Shown: positions 51,524 through 60,646 of the stretch, piece after piece | Layout: each line of letters opens with the position of its first letter | Numbering within the stretch: the first letter of the stretch is position 1 | DNA from: Cerasibacillus quisquiliarum | GTDB taxonomy: Bacteria; Bacillota; Bacilli; Bacillales; Amphibacillaceae | DNA: 64,000 nucleotides | Assembly: GCF_014202495.1 (NCBI RefSeq) | Contig: NZ_JACHHA010000002.1 | Coordinates: forward strand, 62,001-126,000 | Direction of reading: 5' to 3' | The notes under the pieces: generated by a model | The model's database searches: none | What the model saw: the letters and a program-made list of their open reading frames with translations, nothing else | Told to the model about the DNA's origin: nothing | Made by a program: the position numbers and the translations under genes

Positions 51524-52147
51524 TTACCCCTCCCACATGATTACAATACTTTTATCTGTTATTTGCCAAATTTCTTCTAAACGGTCAGTCATTTCATCAG
51601 TATGTGTGAAACTTGCTTTTTCCTTTTGTTCTTTCGTATCTATCTTCACTTCTGACACATCTTGTACCACTCCTTCCTGCTTCTTGTCATGACTTGTTAC
51701 ATAAACAATCACCTCTTGTAAACTTTCGTAAGAGAAGTCTTGTTCATTGGTAAATTGAAAATCAATGGATTCGATCGTGACATCAAATTCTTCTCTTAGT
51801 GGTTGTTCGGCAAGTTCTCTTAATTGGACAGCCATTTGTTCTAAAATATATGCATGCTGAGTAGATTCTATTTCTTTTTTTTCATTTTCAATCATTTTTT
51901 CTAATTGGATCTCTGAATGATATTGTTCATCTGAGTATATATGTTGAGTAAAGATACGATTCATTGAAGATTTAAGATCAATTTGAAAAACTTGTAAGAC
52001 AGGCTGAAGAAACAATAAGATTAAAATCAAGCCGACAACAAAACGTATATATTTTTGCAATGTATCTTTAGGGGTTAGAAAGTCAATCATCATGGCTAAT
52101 AAAATATAAACGATGATTTGGCTCGTCCAATTGATAATATAAGTCAT
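51524..52147 (-). CDS. spoIIIAF: Stage III sporulation protein AF
   Basis: A 207-residue protein with two N-terminal membrane helices (about 8-25 and 34-52; IIVYILLAMMIDFLTP, VGLILILLFLQPVLQVF) and a soluble C-terminal domain with a ring-building-type fold. It is an accessory part of the SpoIIIA-SpoIIQ complex. Two adjacent ATGs are possible; the second is better spaced from AAGGGGG. The stop lies 3 bases before spoIIIAG. Confidence 0.9.
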   Translation of the reverse strand: MTYIINWTSQIIVYILLAMMIDFLTPKDTLQKYIRFVVGLILILLFLQPVLQVFQIDLKSSMNRIFTQHIYSDEQYHSEIQLEKMIENEKKEIESTQHAYILEQMAVQLRELAEQPLREEFDVTIESIDFQFTNEQDFSYESLQEVIVYVTSHDKKQEGVVQDVSEVKIDTKEQKEKASFTHTDEMTDRLEEIWQITDKSIVIMWEG

Positions 52148-52158
52148 CATGCTCCCCC

Positions 52159-53322
52159 TTACTTTATAAACATTGTTAAGTTACTAGCTGCAATGATTAT
52201 CACAATACCTAAAAAGAACATAAATGAAACGACTAGAAGACAGGCGAGAATATAAAAAATAAACTGACTGATTGTCTCTAGGCTTGTAATCACTGGTCCA
52301 TCTCCGAGCGGTTGAAGAACAGCAGCAGCGACATGATATATAATTGCAATTGCCAAAATTTTTAAAGCTGGAAAGATTGTAATAAAAATAGTGATAACAA
52401 CACCGACAATCCCGATCGCGTTTTTTAATAATAATGATGCATTTAATATTGTGTCTGTTGCATCTGTAAATGTACGTCCAACGACAGGAATAAAGTTTGC
52501 TGTAATATACTTTGCCGTTTTCAATCCAATTCCATCCTGAATCGCACTTGCAGCCCCTTGAACAGACATAACACCTAAAAAGATTGTTAAAAATATACCT
52601 AATGCACCTAAAGCTACTGATTTAAATAGTTTAGCTAAATGAGTTACCTTATAGCGATCACTTAAACTACTTACGATCATTAACAATGCCGACAATAGAA
52701 GCAAAGGCAAGATAAATTTACCAACTAATAATCCACTACTATTTACAAGAAAAATAATTAACGGATGAAAGAAAGTCACCGCAGCTACATTGCCAAATGT
52801 AGTCATAAGCCCTAAAATGAGGGGAATAAGTGCAATCATAAAACTACTCATCATTTCTATTGTCTCTTGAGCATAAGTAAAAACAGTATAAAAACTATTT
52901 AAAGCAATAAATAACAAGACTATATACACGATAAAATAAGCTAGTTTACTCACTGTGCTATTTTGAAATGTTGTATGTAATGTTTGTAAAAACACTGAAA
53001 AAATAGTCAATAACAATAACGAACTTAGTAATTTTCCATTGATAATAAATTCATGAAGTAAAAATTCAAGGAATCCACTAAAGATTTGCTTTAATGAAAA
53101 GCCCTCTTGATTTTTTATATATTCACTTATGCTCGTCTTTTTCAATTCGGGTATATATCCCCCATATTCCTCTCCTATACTTGTCCAATATGATTGAATC
53201 TTATCTAATGACATATTGTCTATCATCATATCTTCAAATGACTTTTCAGTTTCTGCTGAAACGGGATGATGAAATATGATGAAACAAAAGGGGATAATGA
53301 AAATAATACGGATGATGGCCAT
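52159..53322 (-). CDS. spoIIIAE: Stage III sporulation protein AE
   Basis: A 387-residue polytopic membrane protein with a signal sequence (first 23 residues, ending PVSA), a soluble segment (about 24-90) and seven or eight membrane helices. The region AKYITANFIPVVGRTFTDAT and LQPLGDGPVI are family signatures. SpoIIIAE likely forms the membrane pore part of the feeding tube. I start at the second ATG (53320-53322), 9 bases from AAGGGG. The longest gene of the operon. Confidence 0.92.
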   Translation of the reverse strand: MAIIRIIFIIPFCFIIFHHPVSAETEKSFEDMMIDNMSLDKIQSYWTSIGEEYGGYIPELKKTSISEYIKNQEGFSLKQIFSGFLEFLLHEFIINGKLLSSLLLLTIFSVFLQTLHTTFQNSTVSKLAYFIVYIVLLFIALNSFYTVFTYAQETIEMMSSFMIALIPLILGLMTTFGNVAAVTFFHPLIIFLVNSSGLLVGKFILPLLLLSALLMIVSSLSDRYKVTHLAKLFKSVALGALGIFLTIFLGVMSVQGAASAIQDGIGLKTAKYITANFIPVVGRTFTDATDTILNASLLLKNAIGIVGVVITIFITIFPALKILAIAIIYHVAAAVLQPLGDGPVITSLETISQFIFYILACLLVVSFMFFLGIVIIIAASNLTMFIK

Positions 53323-53355
53323 TGTAATCATTCCCCTTTCAACTATCCTTCGTTA

Positions 53356-53748
53356 TTAATGAACTGGGAGAAAATTAATAATCGCTTCTAACAATGCTGT
53401 CATAATCGGAATAGAAATGACTAAAATAAAAACCTTACCCGCTAACTCTATTTTTGTTGCAATTGATAAGAGACCCGCATCTTTTGTTAAAGATGAACCA
53501 AGTTCAGTCAGATATGCAATACCAACAATCTTTAAAATCGTTTCAATATACATCCCCTCTATAGATGCCCTCTCTCCCAAATTGTGAATTAATTCAAACA
53601 CATCACTAATATGATTAATAACAACCGAAAAGATGAGAATACTAGTAACTAATATGATTAAATAACCAATTGGGGCGCCAAATTCTTGTAAAATTAAGTA
53701 AAATATACTTGCAATAATACCAATCATAACAAGTTGAACAATTTCCAT
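53356..53748 (-). CDS. spoIIIAD: Stage III sporulation protein AD
   Basis: A 130-residue protein with four membrane helices and family motifs YIETILKIVGIAYLTELGSS, LTKDAGLLSIATKIELAGKV. It is part of the SpoIIIA export-like membrane apparatus, next to SpoIIIAC with which it shares distant similarity. It lies 6 bases after spoIIIAC. Confidence 0.93.
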   Translation of the reverse strand: MEIVQLVMIGIIASIFYLILQEFGAPIGYLIILVTSILIFSVVINHISDVFELIHNLGERASIEGMYIETILKIVGIAYLTELGSSLTKDAGLLSIATKIELAGKVFILVISIPIMTALLEAIINFLPVH

Positions 53749-53754
53749 AACAAT

Positions 53755-53961
53755 CTATCCTTGTAGTAAAAAGACAGATTTAATTTTTTGGAAAAGATCA
53801 GAAAGACCATTAATCACAATAGCAAGAACGATGATGAACCCAACAAGTGTTGCAAAATGAGCAATCTCTTCTTTTCCCATCTGTTTTAGTATCGTATGAA
53901 TCATTGCGACAATTATGCCAATTCCAGCGATTTGAAATAAAATGCTAGCATCAAAAATCAT
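53755..53961 (-). CDS. spoIIIAC: Stage III sporulation protein AC
   Basis: A 68-residue protein, exactly the B. subtilis length, with two membrane helices: ILFQIAGIGIIVAMIHTILK and LVGFIIVLAIVINGLSDLF, ending VFLLQG. The ATG at 53959-53961 has GGAGGGG 7 bases upstream; ten further codons upstream have no ribosome binding site. Component of the SpoIIIA complex. Confidence 0.93.
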   Translation of the reverse strand: MIFDASILFQIAGIGIIVAMIHTILKQMGKEEIAHFATLVGFIIVLAIVINGLSDLFQKIKSVFLLQG

Positions 53962-53994
53962 AAATACGCCCCTCCAAAAGTTAACAGACATATA

Positions 53995-54507
53995 TCAAAT
54001 AAGAATTAACACGATAAATACGCCTGCCAAAAATCCGATCGATTTAGCCATTTGAGAAAACTTTAAATGTTGATCTCTCGCCTCATCTAATTCACGATCT
54101 AAGTGCGTCATCGCTAAATAGATATGTTTTTGTTGTTGTGATAGATCATGTTGACCAATTGAACGACCAAACTGGTAAAGTACTTCAGCTTCATTTCTTC
54201 CTAAATATGACCGTGATAAAAATAATTGGACACTTTTTCGCCATATTTCTGGGAACTCATCATTTGTTTCTTTCATCTTCTTCACTAAGAGTCGAAACAA
54301 ATAGTTAACAGGATATGGCATGCGTTTACTAACAATTAGAAATGCTTCTTGTAAAGGTAATTGACTATATAACATTTCTCCTTCTAATATTTGTAAGGCA
54401 TGTTTTAATTGGCGAATTTGCTTTGGTCTTCCAGAAAGCTGGCGGCTCCATTCAAAGCCAATCATTGTTGTAGCCATGATGATTAGTAGAGCGCCAAACC
54501 ACTTCAT
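53995..54507 (-). CDS. spoIIIAB: Stage III sporulation protein AB
   Basis: A 170-residue protein with an N-terminal membrane helix (about 4-20), a helical cytoplasmic domain similar to the GspF/T2SS-F domain, and a C-terminal helix (about 150-169). Motifs LKHALQILEGEMLYSQLPL and FGRSIGQHDLSQQQKHI are typical. The ATG at 54505-54507 follows GGAGGAAGG; it overlaps the 3' end of spoIIIAA by 56 bases, so the two are coupled. Confidence 0.93.
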   Translation of the reverse strand: MKWFGALLIIMATTMIGFEWSRQLSGRPKQIRQLKHALQILEGEMLYSQLPLQEAFLIVSKRMPYPVNYLFRLLVKKMKETNDEFPEIWRKSVQLFLSRSYLGRNEAEVLYQFGRSIGQHDLSQQQKHIYLAMTHLDRELDEARDQHLKFSQMAKSIGFLAGVFIVLILI

Positions 54508-55426
54508 GTTTTTCCTTCCTCCCCGATCGGATGATTGGACGCATTGAAGAATCATAAATGACTTTTATTCGGCCTCTTTTTTTCTTATTTAAAATAACGA
54601 GTCTTTCAAAAATATTTTCTTCAAATAAACGTAAAAATGAAGGTCTCTTTCTTATATCTTTCACGGAACTTCCGTGGGCAGTGCAAATGACTTTAACCCC
54701 TGCATGAACTGCCTCCATTAAAGCTGTAACATCGTCGTTACTTCCGATTTCATCCACTACTAATATATCTGGTGACATTGAGCGAATAAGCATCATCATC
54801 CCTTCTGCTTTTGGACATGCATCTAAAATATCCGTTCTTTTTCCTAAATCATGTTGTGGTACCCCTTTTATAGATGCGCCAATTTCTGACCTTTCATCAA
54901 TAACTCCAACCTTATGCGCAGGAACATGATTCCAACCACTCGAAATGAGGCGTATTAAATCACGGATATACGTTGTCTTTCCGGTTTGTGGCGCTCCGAT
55001 GATAAGTGTATTTTTGTATTCTTTGTCATATAGATAAGGAATGAGCGTCTTGGCAACGCCTTTGATTTGTTTAGCGATTCTAATATTGAAATATGAAATG
55101 GGCTGAATAGCTTTTACTACCCCATTTTCCGTATTTACTTTACCCGCAATTCCAACACGATGACCTCCCTGTATAGTAATAAATCCTTCACGTAATTCAT
55201 CTGTTAAACGATATAATGAAAATTCACTTAATTGATTAATAATATGGACACGGTCATGATGTGTCGGAATAAGATTCGGCAGCCACTCATGATGATTGGT
55301 AAAAATCAATTCAATCGGCTTTTCAGTCCGTATTCGTATTTCTTGTAGTTTGTCCCATCGATCAACAAGACTTTGTTCTAGCTGATTACGTATCACCTGC
55401 GGAAATAAACGAAGTATCTCTTCCAT
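54452..55426 (-). CDS. spoIIIAA: Stage III sporulation protein AA (ATPase)
   Basis: A 324-residue secretion-type ATPase. Walker A is IIGAPQTGKTTYIRDLIR (about 157-174), Walker B is ILVVDEIGSNDDV, and VHAGVKVICTAHG follows. The N-terminal domain has FITIQGGHRVGIAGKV. It is thought to energise the SpoIIIA channel during mother-cell nurturing of the forespore. The ATG at 55424-55426 is preceded by AGAGTG; a GTG three codons earlier is an alternative. A near-consensus sigma-E promoter lies upstream. Confidence 0.95.
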   Translation of the reverse strand: MEEILRLFPQVIRNQLEQSLVDRWDKLQEIRIRTEKPIELIFTNHHEWLPNLIPTHHDRVHIINQLSEFSLYRLTDELREGFITIQGGHRVGIAGKVNTENGVVKAIQPISYFNIRIAKQIKGVAKTLIPYLYDKEYKNTLIIGAPQTGKTTYIRDLIRLISSGWNHVPAHKVGVIDERSEIGASIKGVPQHDLGKRTDILDACPKAEGMMMLIRSMSPDILVVDEIGSNDDVTALMEAVHAGVKVICTAHGSSVKDIRKRPSFLRLFEENIFERLVILNKKKRGRIKVIYDSSMRPIIRSGRKEKHEVVWRSTNHHGYNNDWL

Positions 55427-55458
55427 TCTTATCACTCTTTACAATTAACTTTATAAAC

Positions 55459-55486
55459 ATTGTATGTTTAAGATGACAAAATATGA
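55459..55486 (-). promoter_or_regulatory. Sigma-E promoter of the spoIIIA operon
   Basis: On the minus strand TCATATT (55480-55486) and CATACAAT (55459-55466) match the sigma-E consensus KMATATT and CATACAMT at every position, with a 13-base spacer. The spoIIIAA start is 32 bases downstream of the -10. Mother-cell-specific expression is expected. Confidence 0.8.
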
Positions 55487-55511
55487 TTAATGGTCATTTA
55501 AAAACAAAAAA

Positions 55512-55534
55512 AGAACAGTCATTATGACTGTTCT
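55512..55534 (-). terminator. Terminator after efp
   Basis: AGAACAGTCA / TGACTGTTCT is a perfect 10-bp stem with a 3-base loop, followed on the minus strand by seven T. It ends the aroQ-pepQ-efp transcript. Confidence 0.9.
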
Positions 55535-55554
55535 ATAAATATAAAATATATGGA

Positions 55555-56115
55555 TTATGATGAACGGGATACATATTTTCCCTCTGATGTGTTAATAACT
55601 AACACATCACCAACATCTACAAATAATGGTACTTGTATCACTAGACCAGTCTCTAAAGTTGCTGGTTTAGAACCCCCACTCGCAGTGTCACCTTTAATAC
55701 CTGGATCAGTTTCAGTTACGACCAATTCAACCGTATTTGGTAAATCAATTCCTAATACTTCTCCCTCATACATCACTAACGATACTTCTGTGTTTTCTTT
55801 AATAAACTTTAGTTCGTATTCAATTTGACTTGTTTGTAATTCAACTTGTTCATAAGTTTCTGTATCCATAAATGCATGTATATCACCGGAGGCATATAAA
55901 TATTGCATGTTTTTGTGTTCAACATGAGCCCGCGCTACTTTTTCACCAGCACGGAATGTTTTCTCTTGAATATTTCCATTCCTTAGATTACGTAATTTAC
56001 TGCGAACGAATGCTGCTCCCTTTCCTGGCTTCACATGTTGGAAATCAATGACTTGCCATACATCATTATCAAGTTGAATAGTAAGTCCTGTCCGAAAATC
56101 ATTAACTGAAATCAC
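55555..56115 (-). CDS. efp: Translation elongation factor P
   Basis: A 186-residue, three-domain factor that relieves ribosome stalling at polyproline. The tip of domain I carries Lys32 in [12 protein letters not shown], the residue that in B. subtilis receives 5-aminopentanol, rather than the Arg or Lys-Lys contexts of other groups. The C-terminal signature [19 protein letters not shown] is intact. It follows pepQ by 41 bases. Confidence 0.97.
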   Translation of the reverse strand: MISVNDFRTGLTIQLDNDVWQVIDFQHVKPGKGAAFVRSKLRNLRNGNIQEKTFRAGEKVARAHVEHKNMQYLYASGDIHAFMDTETYEQVELQTSQIEYELKFIKENTEVSLVMYEGEVLGIDLPNTVELVVTETDPGIKGDTASGGSKPATLETGLVIQVPLFVDVGDVLVINTSEGKYVSRSS

Positions 56116-56156
56116 TTATTATCCTCCTTTAGTGTTAACTGCCTGTTAACTGGCAC

Positions 56157-57218
56157 CTATAATATAATCAATTCTTTCGTTGACTTTGTCAAGCGTTCAT
56201 TACCTGTTTTAGTAATAACAATATCATCCTCAATACGACAACCACCAACTTGTGGCACATAAATACCTGGCTCAACAGTAACAACCATGCCTGGCTCTAA
56301 AACGGTTTCTGAAATATATGATAACGATGGTCCTTCATGCACTTCCATACCAAGACCATGACCAGTTGAATGACCAAAGTACTCACCGTAACCCTTCTCC
56401 GTTATATAATCACGTGTCAGTGCATCGGCTTCTTTTCCAGTCATACCTGGTTTAATTCCGTTTATCCCTCTTAATTGCGCTTCTAACACAATCTGATAAA
56501 TTTCTTTTAATTGATCACTAATATCGCCAACTGCTAGTGTTCTTGTAATATCTGAGCAATAACCTTGATATAATGCACCATAGTCTAATGTAACAAGTTC
56601 ACCAGATTGTATTTCTTTTTCAGAAGCAACGCCATGCGGCAGAGCTGAGCGATAGCCAGAAGCAACAATCATATCAAAACTTGAAGATGTAGCTCCTTGT
56701 TTTCGCATAAAAAATTCCAATTCATTGGCAATATCAATTTCTTTTACGCCTGGCTTTATGTATTTCTGAATATGTGCGTATGCATCATCAGCTATTTGTG
56801 CTGCTTTTTTCATAATGGCTAATTCTTCTTCAGTTTTATACATCCGAAGCTTTTCAACAACTTGATTTGTAGGGATTAATTCAGCATTAATAGCTTGTTT
56901 ATATTGTTCATAAGTAGCAAAGGACAAATGATTTTTTTCAAAGCCAACGCGTTTTACATTCATTTTCTCAAGTTGTGAGTTAATCTCTTTATGCATTGCT
57001 TGTTTATGTTCGACAACATTAAAATGTTTAACTTGCTCTCCAGCTTGTTCTGTATAGCGGAAGTCTGTAATAAATACAGCATCATTCAAACTGACAATCG
57101 CTACGCCAGCTGTCCCGGTAAAACCGGTCATATACCGTCTGTTTTCTGGTTTTGTAATCAAAATAGCATCAAGATTTTCATCTTCTAAAACCCGTCTAAT
57201 ATTTTTAATTTTCTCCAT
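56157..57218 (-). CDS. pepQ: Xaa-Pro dipeptidase/aminopeptidase (YqhT)
   Basis: A 353-residue M24 metallopeptidase. The N-terminal creatinase-like domain (about 1-125) is followed by the pita-bread domain with metal ligands in LDYGALYQGYCSDITRT (two Asp), GHSTGHGLG (His), TVEPGIYV (Glu) and GCRIEDDIVI (Glu). It removes N-terminal residues before proline. It lies between aroQ and efp, the standard YqhT position; pairing with efp is suggestive since both concern proline-containing polypeptides. Confidence 0.93.
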   Translation of the reverse strand: MEKIKNIRRVLEDENLDAILITKPENRRYMTGFTGTAGVAIVSLNDAVFITDFRYTEQAGEQVKHFNVVEHKQAMHKEINSQLEKMNVKRVGFEKNHLSFATYEQYKQAINAELIPTNQVVEKLRMYKTEEELAIMKKAAQIADDAYAHIQKYIKPGVKEIDIANELEFFMRKQGATSSSFDMIVASGYRSALPHGVASEKEIQSGELVTLDYGALYQGYCSDITRTLAVGDISDQLKEIYQIVLEAQLRGINGIKPGMTGKEADALTRDYITEKGYGEYFGHSTGHGLGMEVHEGPSLSYISETVLEPGMVVTVEPGIYVPQVGGCRIEDDIVITKTGNERLTKSTKELIIL

Positions 57219-57237
57219 TTCCCTATCTCTCCTCTAT

Positions 57238-57687
57238 TTATTTTTGCCGTTTTGGAATAATTTCTTCAATTAAAGCTTCTGTGGCAAGTTTATAACCATA
57301 AAGACCTAATCCAACAATTTGACCGACACATGCTGACGCAATAAGTGACTGTCTGCGAAACGAATCACGTTGATGAATATTAGAGATATGTACTTCTATA
57401 ACGGGTACTTCAATAGCTAATATAGCATCCAACAATGCAACACTCGTATGTGTATAAGCGGCTGGATTGAATATAATGCCTTCATACTTTCCTGTAGCCC
57501 CTTGTATTTCATCAATTAAGTTTCCTTCATGATTAGATTGAACAGATGTTACGTTATAACCTTTTTTTTGAGCAACTTCGTTTACAGTTCGTTCAATGTC
57601 CTCTAATGTAAAAGTACCGTAAATATCAGGCTCTCTAGCACCTAATAAATTTAAGTTTGGTCCATTCAATAATAAAATTTGCTTCAT
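57238..57687 (-). CDS. aroQ: 3-dehydroquinate dehydratase, type II
   Basis: A 149-residue shikimate pathway enzyme (YqhS). The N-terminal LLLNGPNLNLLGAREPDIYG includes the catalytic Tyr; NPAAYTHTSVALLDA and EVHISNIHQRDSFRRQSL carry the substrate-binding His and Arg. The ATG at 57685-57687 follows AAGGGG by about 10 bases; eleven upstream codons lack a ribosome binding site. Confidence 0.96.
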   Translation of the reverse strand: MKQILLLNGPNLNLLGAREPDIYGTFTLEDIERTVNEVAQKKGYNVTSVQSNHEGNLIDEIQGATGKYEGIIFNPAAYTHTSVALLDAILAIEVPVIEVHISNIHQRDSFRRQSLIASACVGQIVGLGLYGYKLATEALIEEIIPKRQK

Positions 57688-57777
57688 ACTATCTAATCCC
57701 CTTATAGTTACAATATTCATTTTACCATAAATAGGGAAGAAAGATAATGATAATCTAGGATGACCATATTTTTAATA

Positions 57778-58248
57778 TTAATTTGAATATTTTGCTTGCG
57801 CTTGCTCATAGTCATAAGAAATACTATAGCCAATGAAAATGCCATAAATAATGAATAAGCTTAACGTCGTAACGATTGTATTAAATGGTAATTCATTGAT
57901 TGATGGATTTTGTGGGAACATTGGCTTAAGTATGTAAAAAGCAATTGCCCAAAGTACGATTCCATAGAAAATACCTGCTAAAATCGATTGGATTTTCTTA
58001 AGAAAAAGGTAATATAATAACGCCACTCCGATTGAAATGAATCCACTCATTAGTATCGTTATGACATCACCTAAAAAAGTTTCGGTCCACTCCGCTTTTA
58101 TCCAAGAACGAAGTAAAAATGATTTAGGGGAAACAATTGTAAAATTAAATACATAGACAAGTATCCAAATCATACTCCAAAATACGCCACCAAAAAAACC
58201 CGTTGTTAATGTATGATTTATCGTTTGACTTCGCATACTTTTCTCCAT
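57778..58248 (-). CDS. yqhR: YqhR-like membrane protein, 156 aa
   Basis: A 156-residue protein with four membrane helices (about 14-35, 60-82, 88-108 and 122-142). The N-terminal TTGFFGGVFWSMIWILVYVF and FLLRSWIKAEWTETFLGD segments match YqhR, a conserved Bacillaceae membrane protein of unknown function. GGAGGGTG precedes the ATG at 58246-58248. It lies between aroQ and the divergent yqhP. Confidence 0.85.
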   Translation of the reverse strand: MEKSMRSQTINHTLTTGFFGGVFWSMIWILVYVFNFTIVSPKSFLLRSWIKAEWTETFLGDVITILMSGFISIGVALLYYLFLKKIQSILAGIFYGIVLWAIAFYILKPMFPQNPSINELPFNTIVTTLSLFIIYGIFIGYSISYDYEQAQAKYSN

Positions 58249-58377
58249 GATATCACCCTCCACGTTTCGTATGATGTGACTAAATAAATAAACCAATGTG
58301 AAATCGGTTTGATAAAGGTATAATAAATTAAAATAGTGGTATAAAAGAAATAGATGGAAAGAAAGGATGGATTTCTA

Positions 58378-58713
58378 ATGAAGCGTAATCACTTATTTGT
58401 TGTATTAGTCATTGGACTGGCCCTCTTTGGTGTTTTATCACAACTCGTGACAAATTTTACCGGATTTGTTAAACAGTTATTATATATTTCTCTTATCATA
58501 TCCTTTGTTTTTATGATCAGTTATCTTTTAGTTAAATTTCTATCGAATCAGCCATCTGAAATGAAAAAATATAAACAAGCAGCCAAACAGTCGAATAAAA
58601 AGTATAACCAACCTAAAAAAATAAGAAAACAAAAAGAAAAAAGTCGGATCCAACCATTCCGTACCCACAAAAATCGCTCTCATTTTCACGTAATTGATGG
58701 AAAGAAAAAGTAG
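58378..58713 (+). CDS. yqhP: YqhP/SA1362-family membrane protein, 111 aa
   Basis: A 111-residue protein with two N-terminal membrane helices (about 5-22 and 31-53) and a highly basic C-terminal half rich in Lys, Gln and Arg. This is the pattern of the YqhP/SA1362 family. AAGGATGG lies about 7 bases before the ATG, which is preferred to an ATG eight codons earlier. Function unknown; the basic tail may bind nucleic acid or phospholipid. Confidence 0.8.
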   Translation: MKRNHLFVVLVIGLALFGVLSQLVTNFTGFVKQLLYISLIISFVFMISYLLVKFLSNQPSEMKKYKQAAKQSNKKYNQPKKIRKQKEKSRIQPFRTHKNRSHFHVIDGKKK

Positions 58714-58960
58714 ACATAGTCACCCGTTATATTCATTTTGATTTTTCTATTTATTGCACATTATATGTTCTCTTTTTTAATGTCTAGGATTTTATACGTC
58801 AATTATCACCTTGTCCTATTCATGAGTTATTTGTCCCCCACACCATCTTTGATAATGGATTTGGATGTAAAAAAACACAGTTCGTTCAGCCTATGAACTT
58901 TATATTGTTTTTTATTATGTACCAATAATGAATTATTATGTTAAATTTATCTTAAATAAA
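58714..58960. other. Intergenic region without a supported gene
   Basis: This A+T-rich convergent gap between yqhP and yqhO shows no ribosome-binding-site-linked reading frame and no repeat. The only clear element in the gap is the yqhO terminator that follows it. Confidence 0.6.
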
Positions 58961-58997
58961 ACAAAAAAGACGTGGACACTATGACGGTGTGCACGTC
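58961..58997 (-). terminator. Terminator after yqhO
   Basis: On the minus strand GACGTG-C-ACAC / GTGT-C-CACGTC forms a stem with one mismatch and a 7-base loop, followed by TTTTTTG. It lies just after the yqhO stop codon. Confidence 0.8.
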
Positions 58998-59011
58998 GAT
59001 TCTGAGAATGA

Positions 59012-59911
59012 TTAGTGAGGCCAACTTTTTAAAAAATTCCTTGCATAATATTTTCCTTTTTTCTTTAATTCCTCAATAGTTTTATGAGATAAATTAAAAT
59101 CAATCGCTTCAACTTCGTGGACAGGAATAAAAATAATATGACGTTCATGATCTTTAGAAATGTAGCGAGCATCATGTGCTTGTTTCATAGTCGCAAAAAG
59201 GGCTAAAAATAAATCAAGCGCATGCTTTATTTTTTTCGGTTGTGTTTGTTCTACTGATTCACTTAATTTAACGCCGAGTACAGGACGCTTAAGCGTTTTA
59301 GAATTAGCCTTGTTTTGATCAAAAATCCACAATGGGAAATTGCTTAATAACCCGCCATCAACGATGATACTTACCGTTCCTCTCTTTCCATATATTCTAT
59401 CTGGCATAAAAAAGAATGGAAATCCCGCACTCATTCGAACTGCTTTTGCTACAGAAAAAGTTTCTGGCTTCATGCCATATAAGCGTTCTAAATCGTCAGG
59501 GATAACGACGAGTCGGCCAAGGGTTAAATCACTAGCAACAACCTTTAAATCATCACTTTTTAAATCGCCAAATGTATGAATTCCTTTTTCAGCTAAAATG
59601 TGCTCAATCCAACTTTCTAATTTCTTTCCGCGATATAAACCCATTTGGAAATATAAAAATATCCATTTACTTCCAGGGATAATAGAGACGAGTCTCGGTG
59701 GATCTAATAGTTTTTTTAAATTTAAATATTTGAGGTGTCGTTCGATTTCAATCAGTGAATAACCTGCTGCAAGAAAGGACGCAAGAATTGCACCGGCTGA
59801 AGTTCCAGCTACACGCTTAATGGTTAAATTCGCTCCATAGATTTCCTCTAATGCCCCTAAAAAAGCATAGGCTTTCACACCACCACCAGAAAAAACAGCA
59901 TCTATTTTCAT
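59012..59911 (-). CDS. yqhO: Patatin-like phospholipase YqhO
   Basis: A 299-residue patatin-domain hydrolase. The oxyanion loop FSGGGVKAYAFLGAL, nucleophile Ser in VAGTSAGAILASFLAAG and catalytic Asp in IVDGGLLSNFPLW are all present. It should hydrolyse acyl esters of lipids; the physiological substrate is not known. AAGGAG lies 7 bases before the ATG. It lies beside mntR, as in B. subtilis. Confidence 0.9.
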   Translation of the reverse strand: MKIDAVFSGGGVKAYAFLGALEEIYGANLTIKRVAGTSAGAILASFLAAGYSLIEIERHLKYLNLKKLLDPPRLVSIIPGSKWIFLYFQMGLYRGKKLESWIEHILAEKGIHTFGDLKSDDLKVVASDLTLGRLVVIPDDLERLYGMKPETFSVAKAVRMSAGFPFFFMPDRIYGKRGTVSIIVDGGLLSNFPLWIFDQNKANSKTLKRPVLGVKLSESVEQTQPKKIKHALDLFLALFATMKQAHDARYISKDHERHIIFIPVHEVEAIDFNLSHKTIEELKKKGKYYARNFLKSWPH

Positions 59912-59963
59912 CGATCCACTCCTTGCTTAACCTTTTTAATATTGTAAGCAAAAGGAGGGATCA

Positions 59964-60389
59964 TTAGAACCTGTCGTCTGTTGAATCTTGGATTTTTCGT
60001 AATTGTTCTAATCTATTTTCATCTTCTTTAAAGTATGCGACTAAATCAGCTATCCGATCAATTGAATTCCAACTCAGATGATGTTCAATACCTTCTACAT
60101 CTTCATAAATATTTTCTTGTTCAACACCTATAATTTCTAAAAATTCTTCAAGTAAATCATGACGGAAAACAAGTCGCTTACCAATTTTATTACCCTTTTC
60201 CGTTAAAACAAAGCCTCTATATTTTTCATAATCTAAATAATTATCCTTATCTAACTTCTGAACCATTTTTGTCACTGATGAAGGATGAACTTCGAGCTCT
60301 TCAGCAATATCAGATACTCGAGCATATCCTTTTGTTTCAATTAATATATAAATTTTTTCTATATAATCTTCCATACTCGGTGTTGGCAT
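59964..60389 (-). CDS. mntR: Manganese transport regulator MntR
   Basis: A 141-residue DtxR-family repressor. The winged helix [36 protein letters not shown] and the metal site (Asp8 region, His77-type residue in [26 protein letters not shown]) match B. subtilis MntR. It represses Mn2+ uptake when manganese is high. Two adjacent ATGs follow AGGAG; the second is better spaced and aligns with the B. subtilis start. Confidence 0.95.
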   Translation of the reverse strand: MPTPSMEDYIEKIYILIETKGYARVSDIAEELEVHPSSVTKMVQKLDKDNYLDYEKYRGFVLTEKGNKIGKRLVFRHDLLEEFLEIIGVEQENIYEDVEGIEHHLSWNSIDRIADLVAYFKEDENRLEQLRKIQDSTDDRF

Positions 60390-60646
60390 CATATCTCCTC
60401 TTTCTTCTTATCATAAAGGCAAAAATCTTTCATACAAATGATACCTTAAAAGTATTGATATTACAAGCTTATCGAGAATTATATTAATACAGTTCATAAT
60501 AAAGTAAACCATTTAAAAACATTTTTGGTTTACAGAAAAAAATATGGACTGTTTAATTTATATATATTTCTTTTATAATAAACCTTTGAAAAAAATATCG
60601 ATAAACAATATAATGATATGTATAAAGATATACGGGGGAAGTATTA
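60390..60646. other. Divergent intergenic region, mntR/yqhL
   Basis: A 257-base A+T-rich gap between divergent genes. TATAAT at 60574-60579 on the plus strand may serve yqhL. No clear MntR operator or other palindrome was found. Confidence 0.4.
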